From Buddleja alternifolia (taxonomy: Eukaryota; Streptophyta; Magnoliopsida; Lamiales; Scrophulariaceae): a stretch of 64,000 nucleotides of DNA. Positions 1-9,972 of this stretch are shown here, in pieces. The stretch lies in NCBI GenBank assembly GCA_019426215.1, contig CM033396.1, positions 33,904,503-33,968,502 of the forward strand, given 5' to 3'. Below the pieces are notes generated by a model. That model saw only the letters and a list, made by a program, of their open reading frames with translations, had not been told where the DNA came from and ran no database searches. Position 1 is the first letter of the stretch, and every line of letters begins with the position of its first letter. The position numbers and the translations under genes were made by a program.

Positions 1-1203
1 ACATATTAACTGAGAAATGTTCTCACCTTGATTTATTATATTTTTGGTCCTGCCGCTAGGAGGGAAAATGTATAAAACTAGGTCATCATTGCATGTACCA
101 AAATATGGTTTGTGGATCCCATATTTGGTTTTATTGCTAAATACTAGACTCATAACTTGTTTATAATTTCTTTATTCATAATTGCATTAGCTAGTCCTTT
201 ACAATCGTTTTTCGAGAACATTAGTTCCTAGGGTCTAGATATGTCAAGTGGAATGTGAATCTTGATAGTGTATTTAATTATGGTAGATATAAACTCGTTC
301 ATAGATATACATGTTATTTTAGTTCCAAATGTCAATATGTCACTGACTGTCATCGACCATAGTGAACGGTAACATAAAGTCATTGAGATGACTGAAAGTT
401 TGTATCCTAACCACTTCATTAAACATTCTCAAGCATGTGATGCAAGAGATAGTCTTTATAGAAAGATTGTTTTCTTAAGGAGATATCTAGTGGTGGGATT
501 GGACAGTTAGACATGGGTAATGTAGAAGTTGCAAATTACCAAGATGTCTGAGGAATACTAGATTAAGAAATTCATCATTAAGATGATGGGTTGGATGAAT
601 AAACTTGAATTCCTTAGTATAATAAATGACAATCAAACCCAATAGGATATGATCCTAAACTTCCATGTATTGTTCTTTTGTGAATTTTATAATTCATTGT
701 GCAATAAATAATGAGATTATATATTGCATGACTTTATGGAAGAAATGGACGATGAGAACTAAAGAAAGATGATACGAGTATATCAATTAGCAAAAGTGGG
801 GTTTATGCTTTAGAGTAAAGTATTGATCTTGAATAATGTCTTTATGTACCTTTATTTGTAGAAACCTAATTTCTGTTAATATAGTGAATATTTGATTCAC
901 TAATTTTAAAAGAATAAAAGTTATTCATGATAAATTGTTTATTAGTAAAGGTACTAGGAAAGATATTATTTTCGATTTTGTTCAGTACTCTATTCTTAAT
1001 TCTAGATACAAGTATGTGACTTACCATTAGAAAGATAATCCCTAATGACTGACAAATTATATGATCAGCAGTAAGTCATATTAATCCTGATATGATTTAA
1101 AGACTGATTTATGATGTACTTAAATGTTCATTGGATGTAGAAGGGTCTACCAGTCTGCGACTCATGTTGTGGAAGATGTAATGACTAAGAGGCCATAGGC
1201 CAA
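1..1203 (+). pseudogene. Ty1/copia relic, upstream part (gag to pre-integrase), split by El1
   Basis: Heavily decayed, AT-rich sequence without a usable ORF. The last ~60 bases translate as a weak copia pre-integrase zinc region (P-V-C-D-S-C followed by a broken G-K-M-T-K-R-P-F-like stretch), and this reading resumes after the Athila insertion at 9973, where integrase-like text follows. I infer that both sides belong to one old copia element in plus orientation. Its 5' LTR would lie left of the window or within the first few hundred bases, but I cannot delimit it. Confidence 0.5.
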
Positions 1204-2694
1204 TGGTAAGAGTCATTTGAACGTGTTTTTAAGCCCCTTTAGTTTATGTTTTAGATTCATTTATCACTTGATTCAAGTCATGTGTGCGTTTAATATGTGT
1301 TATAAGTGATTACAGGTTTTAGTTTGATACAATCAAAGAACGGGCGGAAAAACGACGTATAAAACAAGTTTAGGCGAAGTTGCTTCGCACTCCCACTCCT
1401 GGGCGCTGTTTCTGCATCACTTACCACGGTTGAGCGCTATTTCTATACATTTCGAGACCGAATTGGAGAAAGTTTCCTTACACAAAGTTGTGGATCTCTG
1501 TGTCAGCTTCGCGTGAAAACTTGAATCATCCAAATCGGACGTCTGTGGAAAAAGTTATGAAGGAAACAAGATTTCTGCGCTGAAATACAAGAAAACGGCT
1601 GATTCTGTCTGTCACGCCCGTACGTCGACCTACTCACGTACGTACGTAAGTAAAATCATGCCTATACGAGAGGAACCGCCTCTGTCACGCCTGTGCGTGA
1701 ATTTTGGCTCCCCTGGGCGTCGATTCCCTGTTTTGAACCCCTATAAATACAACTTGAAGTCCATGAGCTAGGGTACAACTTGGAGGCTACCTTTGAGGAC
1801 AAAACTCACTTGATTTATCATATTTTGAAGAGCAAGAAGGAGGATTAGCAAGGGATCGAAGCTTAGAGCTTGATTTTATCTATCAATCAAGTATACTAGG
1901 GAGTGATTTATTGCTTTCATTTCATCTTTAATCATGAACAATTACATGTTTTTCTCATATTTTCTTGTATTGTTGATTATGAGCTAAATCCATAAGATTA
2001 AGGCCATGTGAAGGCCTATTTGTGAAGTATCTATACAATAGTTAGTTGTTGAATCAATTCATGTATTGCTATGTGTTGTGAGTATGTTCTTGTTCTACTT
2101 ACATATGCTTGATCATCATATGTTAGATAAATTGCCTAGATGAATGTTTCGAGAGAAAATTGATCTAGGGTGCATGAGATTCACCACATAATCCGTAAAC
2201 AATAATGAATTGTCTGTTAAGTGACAAACGGTAGAGATTCCAGGATGCAATTAGCCGGATTAATCCGGGAAAATTCTAGAGCTTGAATGCATGATTGTTG
2301 GTTAGATTCTCGGATAGAAATATTTTTGGGAACCATCAATTAGTCATAGGATTATTATCACCGAGACATCGGGTAGTAATTATAAAAGGTTTTTTTCACC
2401 ATAGCAATATAGGTCTAATGATTCAACAACTTACGTTATTAAGATATTGTGTCAAATTGAGCCTTAGCATGTGCCATAGTCGTCATTAACAATTAACGTT
2501 TAAATCTGTTGTTTACCTTTACTCTTGCTTTTTACACATCTGTGCTACTTTAATCTTTACTTTAACGTTTACTTACAAAGTCTCAAACTAGAATACAATT
2601 CCCTGTGGGTTCGACATTCGGACTTAGTTGTCCACTATTACTATACATACGACTAGTAATCTTGCTATAAATCGCGTTAGGTTCTAGCGTGTCA
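1204..2694 (+). repeat. El1 left LTR
   Basis: Starts TGGTAAGAG and ends TGTCA. It contains a TATA-like CTATAAATAC at 1741-1750, preceded by a cassette rich in ACGT steps (about 1596-1725). Differs from the right LTR by scattered substitutions and small indels, implying a moderately old insertion. Confidence 0.9.
1596..1750 (+). promoter_or_regulatory. El1 LTR promoter: ACGT-rich cassette plus TATA box
   Basis: A run of overlapping ACGT steps (CACGTACGTACGTA near 1635) and two GTCACGCC(C/T)GT-like motifs stand just upstream of CTATAAATAC. The same block with small changes precedes the TATA box at 9020-9029 in the right LTR. The promoter role is inferred from position and the TATA box. Confidence 0.55.
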
Positions 2695-2700
2695 AGTTCT

Positions 2701-2718
2701 TGGCGTCGTTGTCGGGGA
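2701..2718 (+). other. El1 primer-binding site (tRNA-Asp)
   Basis: TGGCGTCGTTGTCGGGGA lies 6 nt after the LTR end. It matches the 3' end of plant tRNA-Asp except for two C-to-T changes, as expected from decay of methylated cytosines. Confidence 0.88.
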
Positions 2719-2850
2719 CTTGTTTATTTTTAGTTTTGATTCTCATCTACTTTTTCATAATTCTTTGTTTGTTGTTTATTTCTTTCTTTCTTTTTCGTTG
2801 TTTTGTCTAATTTTTGTTCATTGGTTCACTTTGTAGATTCATCTCGGTGT

Positions 2851-3699
2851 ATGACCCATTCTTCTAACGCACCTTTATTTGAGTTCGAGCCCGAAATCGA
2901 ACGTATTCTTCACATTAGTCGACGAACTCGAGCTATGGTGGAGGAGTTAAATCCAAATCCGAATGGGCAATTTCCGGACATGAATTTACCGGAGAATAGA
3001 GAATGGCGACAAGGACTTGTCCAAGCTATGCAACCACAACCACCACAACAACTTCCGTCAGTCCGGAGTAGTTTACCACCGAGGGCCCACACTATACTGG
3101 GTTCTGTGGTCCTGCCAAACTTTTATGCACCGAATTATCATATCCCATCTCATATATTTAATATGGTGCAAGGCGAGGCATTCTATGGCGAGCATCATGA
3201 ATCACCTCACGCACACTTGGAAACTTTAGACGACGCCCTTATAACCATCCAATTTCATCCAACTAAGGATCTTCCACTTCTCGCTCAAGGACAAGGCGAT
3301 CACATGGTATAAATCTATACCACCTCAATCCATCACGACTTGGGGAGAGCTAGTGGATGCCTTTTTGAACAAATTCTTTCCACCCTCAAAGATCAACGAG
3401 CTCCGTAGCAACATCAAAGGGTTTAGGCAAAGGAATAATGAGTCCTTAGCCAAGACATGGGCTAGATATAAGGGCATGCTTCGAAAATGTCCGGATCACA
3501 ACTTTGAGATGAATGAGCAAGTGTTACACTTCTACGATGGAGTACGCTCTCGCATTAGAAATAGGCTTAATGCAGGTGCGGGTGGTGACCTCCTCTGTTT
3601 GGATGGTCATAGTGTATGGAACAAAATTGAACAATTAGCTCTGGAAGATGAGCTCTATCCCGATAATGAGGAGAGCAGTTCTACCAAAAAGATAGCTAG
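2851..3699 (+). pseudogene. El1 gag, N-terminal half (frameshifted, then split by the solo LTR)
   Basis: The likely start is ATG at 2851. The N-terminal part includes E-W-R-Q-G-L-V-Q-A-M-Q and a G-E-A-F-Y-G-E-H-H-E-S-P-H-A-H-L stretch typical of plant Gypsy capsid domains. A frameshift lies near 3245-3260, after which the other frame carries W-Y-K-S-I-P-P-Q-S-I-T-T-W-G-E-L and F-L-N-K-F-F-P-P-S-K, the core of Retrotrans_gag. The frame runs to K-K-I-A-S at 3699, where the solo LTR interrupts it, and resumes at 5249. Gag would form the virus-like particle; this copy is not translatable as it stands. Confidence 0.88.
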
Positions 3700-5243
3700 T
3701 GTTAGGAATTTCATGTTAGAAGTTTTGATGATGACAATTAGGTTTTTGTTAGACCCCAAAAAGTTGTAAGTTTTATTTTCGTAGAAAACTTGTATAAGCT
3801 GTGAAGCGTTAGACTTATAATAGACTTATTAAGCTTTGTTATCTTACTTTAGAGTGTTAGGCAAAATAGTCTTAGGCTGAGCGTCTGATGATTTCTGAGT
3901 GAGTTTATCAGTGGTAAAGTTCGAAGACTCAAGCGCCTGATCTCAGAAGATAGATACAGTCTCCAGGCGTTCATTTTGGCCAGCTATATCAAGCGTTACC
4001 TTAAGAGACAGAAGTGATTTCACCTGAATTTATTTCTAAGTCCAGAAGGAGTTTAATGCAAATATACTCAAAGCATTAAATACCAACGGGTATTAATTTC
4101 AAATGCATTAAATGTTGATAAGAGCATTAAATATGATAAGTACTGTCAGACGTACGGAGAAGCCACCCTATTGGACTGTCAACTATCTCAGACTGCAGCA
4201 CCAGCTTTCGTGCAGCAGATTTTCAGGAAAAAGGACAAAAGCTGTTCACTCGCGAAAGTGAGAGACACGCGCCAGTGCATGTGTCAAACGGACACTTTCT
4301 CCAAGAATCCCTATAAATAGGACTTCAACAACAAGCCAAAAATACAGAGAACAATTCTATCAAGCCAAATTGCTGTTGCATTGAAATCTCATTCCTTAAA
4401 CTCTCAGAAAAGCCAGAATATTCAAGAAAACATCCTACTTGCTTTTCTTCTATTCCTGAGACAGTCAACAAATATCTCAAACATTCTTTTTGAAGAAACC
4501 AGATTCCTACTGAGATATTTCCAAGTTGTTTGAACTTCATCAAAATCAAACAAACCCTTTTAGAAAACCCCATCCAAGCCTCGCGATCTGTGTGAAGTCG
4601 AAGTTGGATACTTGCATTATTTCTGGGTGAAAGAAGCAAGGGGATTGAATTGATTTGAAGCAGAAATCTGTGTGATCAAGGAGCTCAAGTCATCGACATC
4701 CACCTCTCCCTAATTTGTAGAAGATTCTGTGTGATTCTTTGAGAATCATTTTAGTGGATTGCCTCCAAGTGCAAAGGAGAAGAAGGACGTAGTTGAGATT
4801 ACACCACCCAACGAACCTTACAAATATTGTGTTATTTACTTTTCAGTCATTTCATTCATCTATCATATCTTTGCATGAGTAAAACACAATCAAAAGCTAA
4901 GCAATTAAGAAACATCTTGTGACGCTAAAACTTTCAAAGAGAGGACTCCAAAATCATTCCGCTGTGCTAACACTGATTAAAAGAACTGAACGCTTAACCT
5001 ACAAGGTCAAAGTATTCAATTCCTGAAGTCTGAGTTAACTTTATAAAATAGTCTTCATTAGACGCTTCCCAAAATCTCAAATATTTCAAGTGAACGCTAA
5101 AGTCAAGCGTTAGACACTTCAAGCGCCTATCTTTTCAAGCGTCCAAATACGTTTAATACGAAATCTTTTTGAAGTCGAAAAAGACTTCAGGGTCTATTCA
5201 ACCCCCCCTTCTAGACCCTTTCGTATGCCACTTGGGACCAACA
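3700..5243 (+). mobile_element. Solo LTR (probably Ty1/copia), inserted in El1 gag
   Basis: A 1,544-bp unit beginning TGTTAGGAATTTC and ending GGGACCAACA, flanked by the perfect 5-bp duplication GCTAG (3695-3699, 5244-5248). It holds no coding sequence, has a TATA-like CTATAAATAGG near 4311, and a second copy sits on the minus strand at 39760-41419. TG...CA ends, 5-bp target duplication and lack of internal sequence fit a solo LTR left by LTR-LTR recombination; the TGTTAGG/CCAACA style suggests copia. A small LARD-like unit is less likely. Confidence 0.85.
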
Positions 5244-5248
5244 GCTAG

Positions 5249-6416
5249 TGTTCAAGAAGTTGAAGAAGAGGAAGCTATAGATTCGGTCGTCGGGGATGTG
5301 AATTATGTTGAAAATGCTAATAGACCTCGGGTGAACTTCCATATACCTGAAAATTTTCCGAAGAGGCCTAATCCGGCACAAAATACTGGAATCTATCACG
5401 CATCGAGGCCTCCATTCAACAACCAAGCTCCAAGGCCAAGTAACTTCCACACACAAGGCCAAGTTAGGCCTCCTACAACTGAGGAACGTCTCGATGCACA
5501 CATTAAGAAGTCGGATGAATCTTTTAATGAACTCCGAAACATGATGAAAGACATGCATATGGCAATGAAAAGTATGGATACACGAATGGGACAATTGTCA
5601 AACGCGGTAAGTGGAAGAGCTCCTAGAACCCTACCGAGTGACACAGAGAAAAATCCCAAAGAGCAATGCCATGCGGTTAATTTAAGGAGTGGAAAACAGT
5701 TGAAGGATAATTTGCCACTACCTACCACACCAAAGCGCCCTGTTCATCATGCCCAGGCACCGTCACCTGCTTCGTCCAGTTCTGATTCTTCTTCTTCGAC
5801 ACCCGCTCCACCCATTTGTCTTCCCTTCCCAATGGCAAAAAAAAAAAGGAAGAAGAAGGAGATGGATCCAAGCTTCCTTAGGATTTTGGCTTTTCTTCAT
5901 GAGGTTCGGATCAACATCCCTTTCATTGAAGCCATTTTACAAATGCCAAACTATGTGAAGTTCTTCAAGGATATTCTCACCAATAAGCAGAAGTGGGAAG
6001 GCAATGAAATGGTGTGCTTGACTAAAGCATGCTCAGTGACAGTGTTGAACAAGTTGCCAAAGAAACTCAAGGATCCGGGGAGCATCACAATTCTTTGCAC
6101 AATTGGGAAACTCAAATTCGACCAAGTGCTATGTGATTCGGGCGCCAGCATAAATCTTCTTCCTTACTCGTTGTTCAAAAAATTGGGTTTGCAAAATCTG
6201 AAACCAACTTCGATGAGCCTTCAACTTGTAGATCGATCGATAAAACACCCGAAAGGAATCCTAGAGGACGTGATCGTACAAGTCGACAAGTTTTACTTTG
6301 TGGTGGACTTTGTGGTTCTCGAGATGGATGGAGATTCTGATTTCTCTCTAATCTTAGGAAGACCTTTCCCAGCCACTAGTAAGGCCAGCTCAACTTCGAC
6401 AAGGGTAAGTTGACAT
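5249..6416 (+). pseudogene. El1 gag C-terminus and aspartic protease
   Basis: Continues the gag frame across the solo LTR insertion. It shows the acidic linker Q-E-V-E-E-E-E-A, a proline-rich segment, a C-H-A-V-N-L-R-S-G-K motif typical of the Athila gag-protease boundary, a lysine-rich patch (K-K-K-R-K-K-K), then protease with the catalytic D-S-G-A-S-I-N-L-L-P and the later I-L-G-R-P-F motif. The frame ends shortly after I-L-G-R-P-F; text resembling the post-protease stretch continues in another frame to about 6480. Reverse transcriptase would normally follow but is absent. Confidence 0.9.
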
Positions 6417-6514
6417 TGAAGGTAGGAGAGGAAAAAGTTATATTTCGATGTTTATGATAACAAAAAACAATCTACGAATAATTATACTTTTTAAATGTCG
6501 ATGCTCTTAACCAT

Positions 6515-6853
6515 TTGATTGATGAGAAGTGTCAGAATGGCAAGACTAAAGGTGCTCGCAAGTTGGATGAGGACACTCCCAATAAAAAAGTGGACAAGGT
6601 GAGAAGAGAAGATACATGTATGAAAGACATTAAACCATGTCAAGGTGTTCGTGAAATTGATAAACATGAAAAATCTCAATATAAGTGGAGGAAACTTTAC
6701 ACTATAAATCTATTTGGTCCGGACGACGCCACTTGGGTAATACATAGAAGAAGGGGTTCAAGTTGCAATTTGGCAACAAAGACGGGTGTGCAACCAGGGG
6801 ATAGAGAGAGAAATGACAATGATATTGTCGTGCTAAATGGGCCACCCGTTTAA
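6515..6853 (+). CDS. El1 3' tail ORF (112 aa), unknown
   Basis: A lysine- and aspartate-rich 112-aa reading frame between the protease region and the conserved hairpin. Near its end it reads Y-T-I-N-L-F-G-P-D-D-A-T-W-V-I-H-R. It may be the remnant of the C-terminal end of the original polyprotein joined to the protease by a deletion that removed pol. I do not recognise a domain. The stop lies about 40 bp before the conserved CTTGGGAGGCAACCCAAG hairpin, the same arrangement as in the other Athila-like elements here. Translation is uncertain. Confidence 0.4.
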   Translation: MIDEKCQNGKTKGARKLDEDTPNKKVDKVRREDTCMKDIKPCQGVREIDKHEKSQYKWRKLYTINLFGPDDATWVIHRRRGSSCNLATKTGVQPGDRERNDNDIVVLNGPPV

Positions 6854-6892
6854 ACCTCAAAGAGTGGAGCAGTGAAGCTATTGACTATAAAA

Positions 6893-7244
6893 GAGCGCTT
6901 CTTGGGAGGCAACCCAAGTTTGTAAGTTTTTCTTTTCCGTTTTGCTTTCAGTTTTGTCATGTTTAGTTTTGTTTTTTTGTGTTGTGTTCAAGCATGCACT
7001 TTTGGCATGTGTTTATTTCTGCATGATGGTTTAGTTGTTTGAGTATAGTGAGCATGGATAGTAGCAGTTTCCCATTGTTTTGAGATGCTTATCATAATTG
7101 GAGGAGAAGAGTTTGTTTTGACAAGCATATGAGATGAAGGTTTGCTTTCCAGCATCCTTGGTTGTAAGTACTTCCTTTACCCCTTTTCATGGTTTGAGTT
7201 TAGATGTAACATTGAGGGCAATGTTAGGTTTAAGTTTGGGGGTG
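6893..7244 (+). other. El1 conserved 3' module: hairpin A, hairpin B, internal polypurine tract
   Basis: Hairpin A is CTTGGG-AGGCAA-CCCAAG at 6901-6918, followed by GTTTGTAAGTTTTT. Hairpin B is AACATTG-AGGG-CAATGTT at 7208-7225, followed at once by AGGTTTAAGTTTGGGGGTG. The same pair occurs in El2, El3 and the inverted element. Both stems are perfect. Confidence 0.8.
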
Positions 7245-8478
7245 TATGTTGATAGGTAATGCTTAGTTATATTCATGTTTTGTGTATATATGGAGAAATT
7301 CAAGAAAATCGAGCATGAATTTTTTTTAGCCATCAATTAATGCAATGAAATGGATTAACTTGAATTTGATGGCATAATTTCTTGATTTATATTGAAGTTA
7401 AATGCAATACACATATCTTTATTTTGCTCGTGGGACCCTAGATTAGAGTAGATTTTCCTTAGATGAATCACAAATGCACAATAAGTCGAGGGTGGAGGAG
7501 TTAAGTTGGATGATCATTCTGAAACACGTAAGGAATTTCTCCCGGAAATATTGACTTAGATTCTTCTTAAGGTAATGAGTTGAGTAGTTGCTTCATATGC
7601 CTAATAATTAATGAATAAGGTTGATAATTGGTATGACTATAAAGTCAGGCTAATATGTACTGAAGGTGAAAAGTTACATACCTATAAACTGTACTATTAT
7701 GCTAATTTGAGCTAAGCTCAAGCCAATTATAGTTGAAAGTGAATGAAAGGTCTAGTTTTATTTCGTGGCCTTTGGCACTCGAGTGATTAAATCCGTAAGG
7801 AGTGTCTGGACACTTATTGCCCTAAAACTATCTAGTTTGGGAGTCATTGATCCAAAGCTCAATACATGGGTGTCATAGAAAGCCTAAGAGAATAGAACAT
7901 TGCACATGACCTAACCTTAATGAATTTAAATGGAAATTTCATGTGAATTTAAAGTTTAAGTGGTTTAAGTAATGAAATGTAAGTTGATTTCAAGTTGTCT
8001 ATGAAGTTTGTGCTTAAGAATTGATCGAAGGTTAATAGATATGGGAGAAAATTTAAAATTTGGTAAGCGTGCCTCTTGACTATAATGCCGTAGACTTACA
8101 ATCACTACACCCTTTGGAGATCTTTTCGTGTCTAGGTGTAACATGAGCAAGTCTTTGATATGTGTACATAAATTTGAGCTTTAACGGTTGATTTTGTGCC
8201 ATTAATTCTTGTTAATTTTGTTGAGTTGTCTTAATTGGCTGTGGTTGAAAATGTTCGATTTTGTGGGTGTATCATATGCAAACCCTCACGAGACTATAAC
8301 TCGTCCTTTGAGGTGACTCAAAGGTTCAAAGGCTTATTGCACGAGCTAAGTGCAATTGTTTACTCCACGATAGTGAGATAGTCATTTCTTTTCATTTCTC
8401 CCTTTTTGATTGATGGTGGATTTCGGTTTCGAATGGTCTTATTACTTGAGGGCGAGCAATTGACAAGTGTGGTGGTGT
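7245..8478 (+). other. El1 long non-coding 3' region
   Basis: No credible ORF. It is similar over most of its length to 58660-59883 of El3 (for example GACTATAAAGTCAGGCTAAT near 7638), so it was inherited from a common ancestor although it codes for nothing visible. The tract just before the right LTR (near 8455-8478) is a decayed form of the polypurine tract seen in El2 and El3. Confidence 0.7.
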
Positions 8479-9972
8479 TGATAAGAGTCGTTTGAACGTG
8501 TTTTTAAGCCCCTTTAGTTTATGTTTTAGATTCATTTATCACTTGATTCATGTCATGTGTGCGTTTAATATGTGTGATAAGTGATTACAGGTTTTAGTTT
8601 GATACAATCAAAGAACGGGTGGAAAAACGATGTATAAAACAAGTTTAGGCCAAGTTACTTCGCACTCCCACTCCTGGGCGCTGTTTCTGCATCACTTACC
8701 ATGGTTGAGCGCTATTTCTATACATTTAGAGACCGAATTGGAGAAAGTTTCCTTATACAAAGTTGTAGATCTCTGTGTTACCTTCATGTGGCAACTTGAA
8801 TCATTCAAATCGAAGGTCTGTGAAAAATGTTATGAAGGAAACAAGATTGCTGCGCTGAAATACAAGAAAACGGCTGATTCTATCTGTCACGCCTGTACGT
8901 CGACCTACTCACGTACGTACGTATGTAAGTAAAATCACGCTTGTACGTGAGGAACCGCCTCTGTCATGCCTGTACATGAATTTCGGCTCCCCTGGGCGTC
9001 GATTCCCTGTTTTGAACCCCTATAAATACAACTTGAAGTCCATGAGCAAGGGTACAACTTGGAGGCTAACTCTGAGGACAAAACTCACTTGATTTATCAT
9101 ATTTTGAAGAGCAAGAAGGAGGATTAGCAAGGGATCGAAGCTTAGAACTTGATTTTATCATCAATCAAGTATACTAGGGAGTGATTTATTGCTTTCATTT
9201 CATCTTTAATCATGAACAATTACATGTTTTTCTCATATTTTCTTGTATTGTTGATTATGAGCTAAATCCTATAAGACTAAGGCCATGTGAAGGCCTATTT
9301 GTGAAGTATCTATATAATAGTTAGTTGTTGAATCAATTCATGTATTGCTATGTGTTGTGAGTATGTTCGTGTTCTACTTGCATGTGCTTGATCATCATAT
9401 GTTAGATAAATTGCCTAGATGAATGTTTCGAGAGGAAATTGATCTAGGGTGCATGAGATTCACCACATAATCCGTAAACAATAAGGAATTGCCCGTTAAG
9501 TGACAAACGGTAGAGATTCCAGGATGCAGTTAGCCGAATTAATCCGGGGAAATTCTAGAGCTTGAATGCATGATTGTTGGTTAGATTCTCAGATAGAAAT
9601 ATTTTGGGAACCATCAATTAGTCATAGGATTATTATCGCCGAGACATTGGGTAGTAATTATAAAAGGTTTTTTTAACCATAGCAATATAGGTCTAATGAT
9701 TCAACAACTTACGTTATTAAGATATTGTGTCAAATTGAGCCTTAGCATGTGCCGTAGTCATCATTAACAATTAACATTTAAATCTGTTGTTTAACTTTAC
9801 TCTCGCTTTTTACACATCTGTGCTACTTTAATCTTTACTTTAACGTTTATTTACAAAGTCTCAAACCAGAATACAATTCCCTGTGGGTTCGACATTCAGA
9901 CTTAGTTGTCCACTATTACTATACATACGACTAGTAATCTTGCTATAAATCGCGTTAGGTTCTAGCATGTCA
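8479..9972 (+). repeat. El1 right LTR
   Basis: Starts TGATAAGAG and ends TGTCA, followed by target duplication GCCAA. TATA-like CTATAAATAC at 9020-9029. The open frame at 8630-8932 is LTR sequence, not a gene. Confidence 0.9.

Larger units (their letters stand above)
1204..9972 (+). mobile_element. Athila-like Gypsy LTR retrotransposon El1, non-autonomous (gag-protease only)
   Basis: Two 1.49-kb direct repeats (1204-2694 and 8479-9972) bound the element, and a perfect 5-bp target duplication GCCAA lies at 1199-1203 and 9973-9977. A tRNA-Asp primer-binding site follows the left LTR. The internal region carries a broken gag, an aspartic protease (D-S-G-A-S), then a short tail ORF; no reverse transcriptase, RNase H or integrase is present, so pol was lost and mobility would need helper proteins. 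A 1.2-kb non-coding 3' region with two conserved hairpins leads to the right LTR. The element sits inside an older copia relic and is itself split by a solo LTR at 3700-5243. The lineage call rests on the tRNA-Asp primer site, gag style and protease. Confidence 0.92.

Noticed and set aside
8630..8932. 100-aa ORF as a gene
   Set aside because: It lies wholly inside the El1 right LTR; the left LTR copy at the same place has stops.
1204..9972. Endogenous plant pararetrovirus or an env-bearing retrovirus
   Set aside because: LTRs, tRNA-Asp primer site and D-S-G-A-S protease fit Athila-type Gypsy elements; no movement protein, RT or envelope-like reading frame is present.
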